DNA of 64,000 bases, taken from Methanolapillus ohkumae. GTDB lineage: Archaea; Halobacteriota; Methanosarcinia; Methanosarcinales; Methanosarcinaceae. The translations under genes were made by a program, and so were the position numbers. The notes beneath the pieces were generated by a model. The model was not told the origin of the DNA and did no database searches. It worked only from the letters and a program-made list of their open reading frames with translations. This document shows positions 33,078 to 41,122 of the stretch, piece after piece (within the stretch, counting starts at the first letter, position 1; each line of letters begins with the position of its first letter). The DNA lies in NCBI RefSeq assembly GCF_032594355.1, contig NZ_CP131061.1, positions 930,001 through 994,000 on the forward strand, written 5' to 3'.

Positions 33078-33875
33078 ATGATGAGCGAGCATCCGGTTCT
33101 TGCGGTGATGCGTCCTGAAACTTATCGGGCGTCTTCCGAAGCGGCGGCAAAAGCCGCCGGTTTTAAGCCTTTGTTTGTTCCGGTGGTGACATTGGTTGGC
33201 ATGAAGGATGAACATTTTGACGGTTTTTTGGACCGTGTTTTGTCCCAAAAAACCGATTACGTGATTTTCACAAGTGCGAACGGTGTCGAATACACACTCA
33301 AAAATGCCGGCAAGGATGAAAAATCGCTGATTGCTGCATTGAAGAAAGTTAAAATTGTTTCCATCGGTCCGACCACGACGAAAAAATTAGAATCTATCGG
33401 CTTGTCCGGCTCTTTGGTTCCCGGTGAATACAGTTCCAAAGGCTTGGTCAAAGAGCTGGGAAGTTCCGTTTCCGGAAAAATCATTGACATTCCCCGCAGT
33501 TTTTATGGCTCGGACGTTTTAACGAATGGTCTTATGGATGCCGGCGCGACGGTTTATGAAACACATGTCTACACCCTTCAAACGCCGGAAGGTGAAGAGC
33601 AAGATGAATTAATTGAAGCGGCGCTTGCCGGGGAAGTCGACGCATTCGCGTTTACCAGTTCCATGATGGTTCGGAATTTCTTTGATTTGGCGGACCAGGC
33701 CGGCGAAAAAGAAAAAATGATTCAAATCGTTCATGATTCTTGGGTGGGCGCAATCGGGTTTCCGACCGCGGAAACAGTGGAAGAATTCGGCGTGACCGTG
33801 GATGTCGTTCCGGATGAATTTACGTTTGAAGCACTGGTTTTGGCACTGAAAAAGAAGATGGAAGATGAAACATAA
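33078..33875 (+). CDS. hemD: Uroporphyrinogen-III synthase
   Basis: The 265-residue protein cyclises hydroxymethylbilane with inversion of ring D. HemD is poorly conserved, but the two-lobed pattern is visible: AVMRPETYRASSEAAAKAAGFKPLFVPVVTLVG, YVIFTSANGVEYTLKNAG, VSIGPTTTKKLESIGLSGSLVPGEYSSKGLVKEL, IIDIPRSFYGSDVLTNGLMDAGATVYETHVYTL, DAFAFTSSMMVRNFFDLA and GAIGFPTAETVEEFGVTVDVVPDEFTFEAL. Each lobe has the TSA/TSSM motif. GGAG is placed seven bases before the ATG at 33078, which is preferred over an in-frame TTG at 33051 lying in the repeat. Order cobA-hemD suggests an operon. Confidence 0.92.
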   Translation: MMSEHPVLAVMRPETYRASSEAAAKAAGFKPLFVPVVTLVGMKDEHFDGFLDRVLSQKTDYVIFTSANGVEYTLKNAGKDEKSLIAALKKVKIVSIGPTTTKKLESIGLSGSLVPGEYSSKGLVKELGSSVSGKIIDIPRSFYGSDVLTNGLMDAGATVYETHVYTLQTPEGEEQDELIEAALAGEVDAFAFTSSMMVRNFFDLADQAGEKEKMIQIVHDSWVGAIGFPTAETVEEFGVTVDVVPDEFTFEALVLALKKKMEDET

Positions 33876-34093
33876 TTTTGAAAAGCATGAAACATAATTT
33901 TGAAAAGCATGAAAAATAATTTGAAAAGAATGAAAAATGAATCTGATAAATGTTTTTCATATTTCATTTTTTGAAATATTCTTTTTCTGAAATATTCTTT
34001 CATTATCATTTATTATAGATTCTTCCAAAGATTTAAATAAGATGAATATGTCTTATCTGTTGTTCTATTAAAAAAATGGAGTGTGCATGAATT
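33876..34093. other. Spacer after hemD with short direct repeats
   Basis: Two to three copies of AACATAATTTTGAAAAGCATGA follow the hemD stop. An A/T-rich promoter-like TTTAAATAAG at 34032-34042 precedes the small frame at 34094. No gene. Confidence 0.35.
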
Positions 34094-34231
34094 ATGTTTC
34101 ATTGTGATTATTCTGAAGAATCCCGAAATATAGACATGGTAATGAGGAATTTTAAATTGACTCCTTATCCGGAAGTAGCTGCTCGCTTGGATGAAGCGAC
34201 ACAGTATACGATTTCTGTTTTAGAAAAATAA
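34094..34231 (+). CDS. Small open frame upstream of the zeta-toxin-like gene, possible antitoxin
   Basis: A 45-residue frame reads MFHCDYSEESRNIDMVMRNF and ends LDEATQYTISVLEK. Codon usage is similar to neighbours. Its end resembles short helical antitoxin-like partners that often precede COG4185/zeta-like kinases, but it is shorter than those partners and may be truncated. GGAG at 34079-34082 is rather far from this ATG (an ATG at 34087 sits better but is in another frame and stops after six codons), so a frameshift is possible. Confidence is low. Confidence 0.35.
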   Translation: MFHCDYSEESRNIDMVMRNFKLTPYPEVAARLDEATQYTISVLEK

Positions 34232-34305
34232 ATAAGAGATTGCAAAAAGAGCAATCTTTATCCCTTTTTATCCTTTTTGTACCTTTTTAAGTTGCATGGG
34301 TTTGA

Positions 34306-34372
34306 TTTTTTTGTTTAATTTTATTGGTATTTTTTGTTTAATTTTATTGGTATTTTTTGTTTAATTTTATTG
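34306..34372. repeat. Tandem repeat, 22-bp unit, 3 copies
   Basis: TTTTTTGTTTAATTTTATTG followed by GT, three copies, in the spacer before the zeta-toxin-like gene. Confidence 0.85.
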
Positions 34373-34473
34373 CTTTGTGAATAAATATTCTATTTATGTT
34401 TCAAAAATTATATTTATCCTGTGTTCTAATTGTAATTTCCAAATTTTATTGTTTTTACAGAGATGATTATAAA

Positions 34474-35130
34474 ATGACTTCGCTTGACAAAGAATTGTTT
34501 GTTTTTGCGGGACCTAATGGCTCTGGAAAGTCAACAGTCATCGAAAATCATTTGGTGAATAAAATGTGTCCGGAAGTTTACATTTGTCCGGATCATTTGG
34601 TTGCGCCGGAAAAGAAAAATGATTTGGCAGCTTACGTTGAAGCCATGAAGCAAGCGGAAACCCTGCGCTTTAAAGCTTTGGAAGAAGAAAAGTCATTTAC
34701 CTTTGAAACTGTTTTTTCGACAAAGGATAAATTGGATTTTTTGATGACAGCCAAACGCCTTGGCTATCATATCACAACGATTTACATAACGACCTCCGAC
34801 CCGCAAATCAATCTCAACCGCATTGCTGAGCGCGTCAAAAATGGCGGACATGATGTTCCATCCGACAAGGTTTTGTCCCGCTATGAAAAAACAATGCGTC
34901 TCATGCCGGAAGTTCTTCTCAAATCCGATATGGCAAAAGTCTATGACAACTCATCCAGTTGCCCGGTTCTGGTTTTTGAAAAAGAAGAGTGCGGAGATTT
35001 TTTGCTTCTTAACCGGGAACAACGGCACAGCTGGGTGAACAAGTACATCACTTCTTATTTTGACAGCAACAAAATCCCAATTTCACAAGACTTGAATGTT
35101 TTGCAAACCGAAAAGTTGAAAGGTTTTTAA
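34474..35130 (+). CDS. Zeta toxin-like P-loop kinase (COG4185 family)
   Basis: The 218-residue protein has an N-terminal Walker A FVFAGPNGSGKSTVIE, a following CPDHLVAPEKKN segment, EKSFTFETVFSTKDKLDFLMTAKRLGYHITTIYITTSDPQINLNRIAERVKNGGHDVPSDKVLSRYEKTM, and LLKSDMAKVYDNSS. The order P-loop, FETVFS, YITTSDP, R...GGH.VP...RY is exactly that of COG4185 'predicted ABC-type ATPase'/zeta-like proteins, relatives of UDP-N-acetylglucosamine kinases that serve as toxins. In archaea the natural substrate is unknown because cell walls lack murein. The start at ATG 34474 follows GAGATGAT; an upstream hydrophobic extension lacks a ribosome site. DUF5714 follows after 15 bp. Confidence 0.8.
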   Translation: MTSLDKELFVFAGPNGSGKSTVIENHLVNKMCPEVYICPDHLVAPEKKNDLAAYVEAMKQAETLRFKALEEEKSFTFETVFSTKDKLDFLMTAKRLGYHITTIYITTSDPQINLNRIAERVKNGGHDVPSDKVLSRYEKTMRLMPEVLLKSDMAKVYDNSSSCPVLVFEKEECGDFLLLNREQRHSWVNKYITSYFDSNKIPISQDLNVLQTEKLKGF

Positions 35131-35145
35131 TTTCTTTTTATTTTT

Positions 35146-35889
35146 ATGAAACACACGTCTGGTTGTCTCATTTGTGGCAAAAGTTTGGTCTATTCCGAAA
35201 TTCCCAAAAACATTCAATGTTTTATTTGTAAAGCAGACGCGGTTTCCATTGCCGAATGCGAAGACGGTCATTATGTCTGTGACCAATGCCATTTCAAAGA
35301 CGGATACGAATATATTGAAAATTTTGTGCGCGCGGCGGACGGTAAAAATCCGATCGCGATTGCCGAAACCATCATGAAAAGCAAACTCATCAACATGCAC
35401 GGTCCCGAACACCATTTTTTGGTGACGGCGGCGCTTTTAGCGGCATACAAAAACAGTGGCGGAGCATTTGGCGGAAGATTCGGCGAAGATTTGGATTTTA
35501 AAAAAGCCTTGGAGGCTGCCCAACAGCGGACCCAAAAAGTTCCGGGCGGAATTTGCGGAATGTGGGGCAGTTGCGGCGCTGGAATTTCCGCCGGAATTTT
35601 TGTGAGCCTTGTCACAAAAGCAACGCCGCTTTCCGAAAAAGAATGGAGTCTGGCCAATCAAATGACTGCGCAATGCTTAAACATTATTTCTCAAAACGGT
35701 GGTCCGAGGTGTTGCAAAAGAGATACGATCCTTGCTTTAAGACAAGCCATTGCCTTCACAAAAAGTCAATTGAATGTGGAAATGGACAGTTCGAATTTTA
35801 TCTGTTCCTTTTTTCCTCAAAACAGTTCCTGCAAAGTTGAAAACTGTTTGTTCTATCCGAAAAGCACTCGTAATATCTTCACTTTATAA
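35146..35889 (+). CDS. DUF5714 cysteine-rich protein
   Basis: The 247-residue protein matches DUF5714, seen in methanogens and other anaerobes. The N-terminal zinc-ribbon-like part has CLICGKSLVY, QCFICKADAVSIAECEDGHYVCDQCHF, with paired cysteines fit for metal. The second half contains GPEHHFLVTAALLAAY, GGICGMWGSCGAGISAGIFVSLVTKATPLSEKEW and NGGPRCCKRDTILALRQAI, with multiple conserved cysteines around glycine loops that may hold an Fe-S cluster or heme-like cofactor. A terminal CSFFPQNSSCKVENCLFYP adds four more cysteines. It lies between the kinase and ahbC on one strand. A role beside the radical-SAM heme enzyme is possible, but only by proximity. Confidence 0.8.
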   Translation: MKHTSGCLICGKSLVYSEIPKNIQCFICKADAVSIAECEDGHYVCDQCHFKDGYEYIENFVRAADGKNPIAIAETIMKSKLINMHGPEHHFLVTAALLAAYKNSGGAFGGRFGEDLDFKKALEAAQQRTQKVPGGICGMWGSCGAGISAGIFVSLVTKATPLSEKEWSLANQMTAQCLNIISQNGGPRCCKRDTILALRQAIAFTKSQLNVEMDSSNFICSFFPQNSSCKVENCLFYPKSTRNIFTL

Positions 35890-36018
35890 ATAAATTATTT
35901 TTAATAGGCCAAAAATCAAAATAAATATGTTAAAATTAAATTGAAAAAAATCTCTTATTCATAATCATTCCGATTTCATGAGAAAGGCTTTTATTGATAA
36001 TGGTATTAAGGTACGGCT

Positions 36019-37227
36019 ATGATTGGTATTTCTAAATTATATTGCGGGACAGTGGAGCCGTCAGATGCGCTCCGATACAACCGCGATTCAAAACGTCTTC
36101 CTTCTCATCTTCTTCAGTTCTCAGCGGACAAAAAACCGGTGGTCGTCTGGAACATGACAAAAAGATGCAATCTGAGGTGCGTACACTGTTATGCGCATGC
36201 GGTGGACCCGGAATTTTCCGGAGGAAATGAATTGAGTACGGATGAGGGAAAAGAATTAATCGATGATTTAGCAGCATTCGGCAGCCCGGTAATTCTGTTT
36301 TCCGGCGGGGAGCCGCTTCTTCGAAAAGACTTGGTGGAACTGACGAAATACGCGAAAGAAAAAGGAATGCGTGCTGTAATTTCAACCAACGGAACATTGA
36401 TCACAAAAGAAAAAGCCAAGCAGCTCAAAGATGTCGGCCTGTCTTATGTCGGTATTTCACTCGACGGCATGGAAGAAATTAATGATTTCTTCCGGGGACA
36501 AAAGGGCGCGTTTGCAAGAGCGCTTGCTGGGCTTAAAAACTGTCAAGAAGAGGGTATTAAGGTCGGTCTTCGGTTTACGGTTAACAAACACAATGTTTCT
36601 GAAATTCCGGCAATTTTCGAACTTTTGGAGCGGGAGAAAATTCCGCGGATTTGCTTTTACCATTTGGTTTATTCCGGGCGTGGCAGCGATATGGTCGCGG
36701 AAGACTTAACGCCCGAAGAATCCCGAAAGGCGGTGGATTTGATTCTTGAAAAAACGGCGGATCTTCATGCCCGCGGCTACATGGCCGAAGTGCTAACGGT
36801 GGACAATCACTGTGATGGCCCCTACATTTATCTCCGACTTTTGGAAGAAGATAAAAAACGTGCGGCGGAAGTTTATGAGTTGTTGAGCATGAACCAAGGA
36901 AATTCGACCGGTGTTGGAATCGGTTGTGTTTCTTGGGACGGCAATGTCCATCCGGACCAATTCTGGCGGCACTGTACGCTTGGAAACATTCGCGAGCGCA
37001 AATTCTCTGAAATTTGGACGGACACAAGCCACCCGCTTATGAAAGGACTCAAGTATCGAAAAGAATTGCTTTTGGCCAATGCATCTAAATGCGCCCGCTG
37101 CCAATGGTTAGATGTCTGTAACGGAAACTTCAGAGTCCGGGCAGAAGCCACTTCCGGAAATGTCTGGGGGGACGATCCGGCCTGTTACCTCACGGAAGAA
37201 GAAATTACAAAAAAGCCGGACATTTGA
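36019..37227 (+). CDS. ahbC: 12,18-didecarboxysiroheme deacetylase, radical SAM (alternative heme pathway)
   Basis: The 402-residue radical SAM enzyme belongs to the AhbC/NirJ group, which removes acetate side chains of didecarboxysiroheme to give Fe-coproporphyrin in the siroheme-dependent heme route. The start MIGISKLYCGTVEPSDALRY is characteristic. The cluster motif CNLRCVHC gives Cys50, Cys54, Cys57. Then FSGGEPLLRKDLVEL, ISLDGMEEINDFFRG and a C-terminal SPASM-like cysteine set (GVGIGCVSWDGNVHPDQFWRHCTLGN, ASKCARCQWLDVCNGN) that binds an auxiliary [4Fe-4S] cluster. AAGGTACGG precedes the ATG. Its product path ends in heme, matching the catalase at 28.5 kb. AhbD is not in the window. Confidence 0.9.
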   Translation: MIGISKLYCGTVEPSDALRYNRDSKRLPSHLLQFSADKKPVVVWNMTKRCNLRCVHCYAHAVDPEFSGGNELSTDEGKELIDDLAAFGSPVILFSGGEPLLRKDLVELTKYAKEKGMRAVISTNGTLITKEKAKQLKDVGLSYVGISLDGMEEINDFFRGQKGAFARALAGLKNCQEEGIKVGLRFTVNKHNVSEIPAIFELLEREKIPRICFYHLVYSGRGSDMVAEDLTPEESRKAVDLILEKTADLHARGYMAEVLTVDNHCDGPYIYLRLLEEDKKRAAEVYELLSMNQGNSTGVGIGCVSWDGNVHPDQFWRHCTLGNIRERKFSEIWTDTSHPLMKGLKYRKELLLANASKCARCQWLDVCNGNFRVRAEATSGNVWGDDPACYLTEEEITKKPDI

Positions 37228-37251
37228 CCATAATGCCGGCTGAATTTTTTT

Positions 37252-37322
37252 ATTTTTAAAAATTATATTCCGATTTTCATTTCATATATTTTTAAAAATT
37301 ATATTCCGATTTTCATTTCATA
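37252..37322. repeat. Direct repeat, about 34-bp unit, 2 copies
   Basis: ATTTTTAAAAATTATATTCC followed by GATTTTCATTTCAT occurs twice head-to-tail after ahbC and before the tRNA-Leu promoter. Confidence 0.85.
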
Positions 37323-37420
37323 TTTAATTTTTATATTTTATAAGCCAGCTTTAAATAAGTTGCAACGACAATTCCGTTACAATTTTTCTTTTTGTGTATT
37401 TAATTTTTATTTTTTCAATT

Positions 37421-37505
37421 GCGGGGGTTGCCAAGCCGGGTCAACGGCGCAGGGCTTAGGACCCTGTCCTGTAGAGGTTCGCGGGTTCGAATCCCGTCTC
37501 CCGCA
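37421..37505 (+). tRNA. tRNA-Leu (anticodon UAG)
   Basis: Acceptor GCGGGGG pairs with CTCCCGC (one G-T pair), discriminator A, no encoded CCA. The anticodon arm is CAGGG-CTTAGGA-CCCTG, giving anticodon TAG. A long variable arm (TCCTGTAGAGGTTCG) marks it as a class II tRNA, and the T arm is CGGGTTCGAATCCCG. No intron. The anticodon UAG reads CUA/CUG leucine codons and is unrelated to the amber stop codon. Confidence 0.95.
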
Positions 37506-37515
37506 TTTTATAAAT

Positions 37516-37724
37516 ATGAAGGGGTTGGCTTTGTACAAAATTGAAAAAGATTTTGTTGTCTACGAGCATCATTGTACGGGCAGCACAGAATTAGACGCGG
37601 ACCCCCGACGTTAGAAGTTCTTCCGGATAAAACCTTTCGCGAAGAACATCGGGTTTACTTAAAAGCCGTTCACAGCCCTTATTTTTATGAAAACAGTCAT
37701 TTTAAACGGCAGCTATTTTTTTGA
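37516..37724 (+). pseudogene. Possible decayed coding sequence downstream of tRNA-Leu
   Basis: An ATG at 37516 opens a 32-codon frame (MKGLALYKIEKDFVVYEHHC...) ending at a TAG at 37612-37614, then 15 more codons to TAA if the TAG is read through. In a second frame, PPTLEVLPDKTFREEHRVYL and KAVHSPYFYENSHFKRQLFF read as protein-like sequence to a TGA at 37722-37724. The switch between good-looking frames near 37590-37612 suggests a frameshifted remnant of an unrecognised gene, perhaps left by an element once integrated at the tRNA. The core also folds (CCCGA...TCGGG, GTTCTT...AAGAAC), so a structured RNA is another option. Confidence 0.3.
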
Positions 37725-37939
37725 CGGCTTGTTTTATTTAATTTTATTTTATTTAATTTTATTTTTGGATCCGGATGAGTTAAACAACATTTACAGGTAT
37801 CAGATCCCCTCTATTATAAATAAATATATTTCTTGTGTGATAATCTTAAATCCAATTTCTTTCCGCTAGAATTAAATATTTAAGTTCTTTATTATAAAAG
37901 ATTATTTAAAAAACAAAATATTTAAAATGAAGGGCCTAC

Positions 37940-38344
37940 ATGATTGATTTTGCAGCAATTTTGAAAGAGAATCCAAATGGCGTCCTTGCGACACAGGACG
38001 GAAAAAAAGTATGCACACGAGTATTTCAATTCTTGTGGGTGGACGAAAACAAAGTGTACTTCTGTACCGGCAGCGAAAAACCGGTCTACGCCCAATTAAT
38101 GGCGAACCCGAATGTATCTTTTTGTACTTACCCGAAAGACTTCGCGCCTGTTTTATCCGTAAACGGTAAAGTGGTTTTTGTGGATGATCGTGCGTTAAAA
38201 ACACGGATTTTGGAAGAAAATGCCCATATTAAAAATATCTATAAAACACCGGATAACCCGATTTTTAAATCGTTTTTTATCGATGTTGAAGAAATCAAAA
38301 CATTCCATTTTACCGAAGGGCCAAAAACATATCCGGTTCAGTAA
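37940..38344 (+). CDS. Pyridoxamine 5'-phosphate oxidase-family (split-barrel flavin-binding) protein
   Basis: The 134-residue protein has the compact split-barrel of FMN- or F420-binding oxidase-like proteins: NPNGVLATQDGKKVCTRVFQFLWVDENKVYFCTGSEKPVYAQLMANPNVSFCTYPKDFAPVLSVNGKVVFVDD. The pattern 'vLAT.dg....R.f.f....d..iyF.T...K.vy.ql..NP.v.f' is the classic family profile, with Lys/Tyr contacting flavin phosphate. It ends with a short strand (IKTFHFTEGPKTYPVQ). These small proteins act as flavin reductases, stress proteins or have unknown roles. GAAGGGCCT precedes the ATG. A terminator follows directly, so it is monocistronic. Confidence 0.85.
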   Translation: MIDFAAILKENPNGVLATQDGKKVCTRVFQFLWVDENKVYFCTGSEKPVYAQLMANPNVSFCTYPKDFAPVLSVNGKVVFVDDRALKTRILEENAHIKNIYKTPDNPIFKSFFIDVEEIKTFHFTEGPKTYPVQ

Positions 38345-38396
38345 ACATAAAATTCGGTAAAAATATCAAACCACTAAAATAAAAAAATTCGGAATC

Positions 38397-38424
38397 AATC
38401 AGCCTCATTTTTAAGCGGCTGGTT
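38397..38424 (+). terminator. Hairpin terminator after the flavin-fold gene
   Basis: AATCAGCC pairs with GGCTGGTT (one G-T pair) around a 12-base loop, followed by TTATTATTTTT. Confidence 0.65.
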
Positions 38425-38606
38425 TTATTATTTTTAAAAGAAGAACGGTTTACTTAATTTAATCTATTTTTCACTTTTATTTTCATTAATTTCATTCATT
38501 TATTAATATAATATGATTTTAATTATTAAATGAGCTGCTGTCAACGTAGGGTATTCATATGATTACTCTTTACTAAGATTATTATATTAAAAATGGAGGA
38601 AAAATT

Positions 38607-40175
38607 ATGAATTTCAGGGCTTTGGCAGGTGCCTATCAAAACAATGCGTCGCATGATGAAATTATGCAATTTTACACAAAATACATGGCAGAAAATCCAA
38701 TTGATGATGATTCCGGCAACACACTTTTGCATGCGGCGGCTTATCATGCCGATATGCAAGCTGTCACACTGTTGTTGGATGCAGGTTACGATCCGGCCGT
38801 TAAAAATAACAAGGAGGAAAACGCACTCACTCAACTTGCGGCCATTCGCCCATCCTATTTTTACCAGCCGAATCCTGGCGACATTTATCAGACGGCCGGC
38901 TGTCTTTTGGCAAAAAATCCGCATCTTTGCCGGGGAAATAAATGCTATTTGATTGCGGCCAAAGACGGAAACGGTGAGTTTGTAAAAGCGCTTTTTGATA
39001 ACGGCGTTAAAATCACCGGCACGGATGATTCCGGAAACAATGGGTTGCATCTTCTTTTCAGCTGTCTTTACAATCCGATGAATGATTTACGTTTAGCTCA
39101 AAAAAGGCTTGAAGATGCTCAAAGTTCCAATAATCAAGCAGCGGCGGATGTCGCGCAAAAAAATGTGGCAGATTATCAAAAGAAATTGGATACGGTCATG
39201 GACAACGTGTTTATGGTGGCAAAAGCATTTTTGGGCGCAGGAGTTGATCCGGAAGACAAAAACGAAATGCTTGAAACTGCTCATGTTTTGGCACAGCGGC
39301 AGGGCGCTACTTTAATCGGCGCCCTCCTAAAAGGCGAAATTTCCGGCGACGAGCCGGCGGATGATCCGAACGCAAAACTTCGGGCAGCGACCGGCGGCCG
39401 AACGCTGCACAAAGCCATCGGCGATGTTGAAGCCTTAAAAGCTATTGTTGCGCTGGGTGCTGACGTCAACGGCGTTGACGACATTTACGGATACGGAGAA
39501 GGAACGCCCTTGGCAGCGGCTTGTTTTGACTTTGATGAATTATCCATTCAAACACTTTTGGAACTCGGAGCCGACCCGAATTTTAAAGCCGGAGACGGGC
39601 GGTCTGCTTTGGCTTGGCTTTTTGTCCGCAATATTCCCATGAGTAAAGATAAAGTGAATACGGCCAAAATTATCGGGTCCATGGTGGAAAAAGGATTAGA
39701 TATCAATGGCAATGTCAATGACCGCTCCGATACGCTTTTACTTTTGGCCTGCGCGTCCGAAAACGGCGACCATCCGGCCGATTGTACGGTTGAAAAAAGT
39801 GTTACATTCCGGCTGTCTGTGATTTTGGAAGCGTTAAAAAAAGGTGCCGATGTCAACCAACAAAATCTTGCGGGGCAGACGCCGCTCATGATTTCTTGTT
39901 TGGGCGAGCGGCATTTCAAAGAAGCGCCCAAAGCTCAGCTTTTGTTTTTGGAAAAAAATGCCGCGTTAGATTTGCGGGACAAAAACGGAAACACGGCATT
40001 GATTTATGCGGCTCAAAACACAAATCAGGCATTGTCAAAGGAACTTGCTGAAATGTTGTTTGAATTCGGAGACCCGGTTCCGGATGCTGTCAACAACGCC
40101 GGAAAAACCGCGCTTGATTACGCAACCGAAAAGAATAATGAAATGCTGGTCAAATTCTTACTTTCAAATATGTAA
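38607..40175 (+). CDS. Ankyrin-repeat protein
   Basis: The 522-residue protein has no signal peptide or membrane segment and is built from ankyrin repeats. Clear units: DSGNTLLHAAAYHADMQAVTLLLDAGYDPAV (about 36-66), GNGEFVKALFDNGVKITGTDDSGNNGLHLLFS (about 122-155), ALKAIVALGADVNGVDDIYGYGEGTPLAAACFD, LSIQTLLELGADPNFKAGDGRSALAWLF, GADVNQQNLAGQTPLMISC, LLFLEKNAALDLRDKNGNTALIYAAQN and the terminal NNAGKTALDYATEKNNEMLVKFLL. A central coiled region (RLAQKRLEDAQSSNNQAAADVAQKNVADYQKKLD) breaks the repeats. GGAGG lies just before the ATG. It leads a same-strand group of three repeat-protein genes; ankyrin scaffolds bind partner proteins, and in symbionts often host targets, though no secretion signal is visible. 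Confidence 0.92.
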   Translation: MNFRALAGAYQNNASHDEIMQFYTKYMAENPIDDDSGNTLLHAAAYHADMQAVTLLLDAGYDPAVKNNKEENALTQLAAIRPSYFYQPNPGDIYQTAGCLLAKNPHLCRGNKCYLIAAKDGNGEFVKALFDNGVKITGTDDSGNNGLHLLFSCLYNPMNDLRLAQKRLEDAQSSNNQAAADVAQKNVADYQKKLDTVMDNVFMVAKAFLGAGVDPEDKNEMLETAHVLAQRQGATLIGALLKGEISGDEPADDPNAKLRAATGGRTLHKAIGDVEALKAIVALGADVNGVDDIYGYGEGTPLAAACFDFDELSIQTLLELGADPNFKAGDGRSALAWLFVRNIPMSKDKVNTAKIIGSMVEKGLDINGNVNDRSDTLLLLACASENGDHPADCTVEKSVTFRLSVILEALKKGADVNQQNLAGQTPLMISCLGERHFKEAPKAQLLFLEKNAALDLRDKNGNTALIYAAQNTNQALSKELAEMLFEFGDPVPDAVNNAGKTALDYATEKNNEMLVKFLLSNM

Positions 40176-40320
40176 ACTGCAAACTGCAAACTGCAAACTG
40201 CAAACTGCAAACTGCAAACTGCAAACTGCAAACTGCAAACTGCAAACTGCAAACTGCAAACTGCAAACTGCAAACTGCAAACTGCAAACTGCAAACTGCA
40301 AACTGCAAACTGCAAACTGT
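40173..40320. repeat. Tandem array, 7-bp unit AAACTGC, about 21 copies
   Basis: Starts at the stop codon (TAA) of the first ankyrin gene: TGTAAACTGCAAACTGC and so on, perfect until 40317, then degenerate AAACTGTAAATTGTAAAG. It fills the spacer to the TPR-like gene. A 7-bp period keeps all frames open and yields spurious repeats. Confidence 0.97.
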
Positions 40321-40425
40321 AAATTGTAAAGTGTAAAATAGAACGGCAAACTGTAAATGTAAATTATAAATGACAAACTGTAAATGTAAAACATATTCTT
40401 TAAAATCATAATGGGGGGAGTTTTT

Positions 40426-40905
40426 TTGAGTTCTTTTAATCCGCAAAAACCGGTCCAAAAAAAAGAGATTGATTTTGATTTAATCCATCAATGTTTGGAG
40501 GATGGACGCTTTTCCGAAGCGTCTCTTTTGCTCACCGCCGGAGAAAAAAGCAGCCGTCCGGATGTTTTATTTAATACGGGGATTTGCTTTTTGCAAGCCG
40601 GAGATTTTACATCCGCTGTCACCGTTTTGGAAAGTGCGGTTGTGGAAATTAAAAAGCTGGGACCGAAAAGTAAAATCATGAAAAATGATCTTTACAAAAA
40701 GTTGCGTGTCTCTGAAATTGATGACGGTATTTATTTAAAACCGATGGATATGAATTATGTGGAAACATTTTTGGAAATCGCGCAGGAAAACGTTCTTTTG
40801 GCGTTAAAAGATGCTTATTTGGGATGCGGCCTGACTGATAAGGCTCGGGGAGTTGTCGGCAGTCTCGTCGGCGATGAATTCGCGGCATTGAAAAAACAGT
40901 TTTAA
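40426..40905 (+). CDS. TPR-like helical repeat protein
   Basis: The 159-residue protein is all-helical. It contains a TPR-like pair: DLIHQCLEDGRFSEASLLLTAGEKSSRPDVLFNTGICFLQAGDFTSAVTVLESAVVEIKKL, where A-x-x-x-L/G-x-C/F-x-x-x-A/G-D spacing fits a tetratricopeptide unit. The second half (MNYVETFLEIAQENVLLALKDAYLGCGLTDKARGVVGSLVGD) gives two more helices. The start is taken as TTG at 40426 because GGGGGGAG lies just upstream; the ATG at 40411 overlaps that site. It sits between the two ankyrin genes on the same strand, so a shared complex or transcript is likely. Confidence 0.75.
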   Translation: MSSFNPQKPVQKKEIDFDLIHQCLEDGRFSEASLLLTAGEKSSRPDVLFNTGICFLQAGDFTSAVTVLESAVVEIKKLGPKSKIMKNDLYKKLRVSEIDDGIYLKPMDMNYVETFLEIAQENVLLALKDAYLGCGLTDKARGVVGSLVGDEFAALKKQF

Positions 40906-40950
40906 AAAAGTTCCAACTCATATTCAAAGTCATTTAATTCATCTCATTCA

Positions 40951-41101
40951 TCTTCAACAAGTCATTTAACTCAATTATTTAAAATCATTTAATCATCTTT
41001 AACAAGTCATTTAACTCAATTATTTAAAATTATTTAATCATCTTCAACAAGTCATTTAACTCAATTATTTAGAATTATTTAATCATCTTCAACAAGTCAT
41101 T
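40951..41101. repeat. Tandem repeat, 45-bp unit, about 3.3 copies
   Basis: Unit TCAACAAGTCATTTAACTCA followed by ATTATTTAAAATTATTTAATCATCT, with few substitutions, between the TPR-like and second ankyrin gene. Confidence 0.9.
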
Positions 41102-41122
41102 CAATAAAATATATCAGGAGAC

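Noticed and set aside
37421..37505. Pyrrolysine or amber-suppressor tRNA because the anticodon is UAG
   Set aside because: The anticodon sequence UAG pairs with CUA leucine codons; a tRNA reading the UAG codon would need CUA. The long variable arm is typical of tRNA-Leu.
37360..37614. Protein-coding frame covering tRNA-Leu
   Set aside because: It runs through the tRNA gene; only the part from 37516 is kept as a possible remnant.
40006..40458. Repeat proteins encoded by the AAACTGC array on both strands
   Set aside because: Artefacts of a 7-bp period; they overlap real genes or lack start signals.
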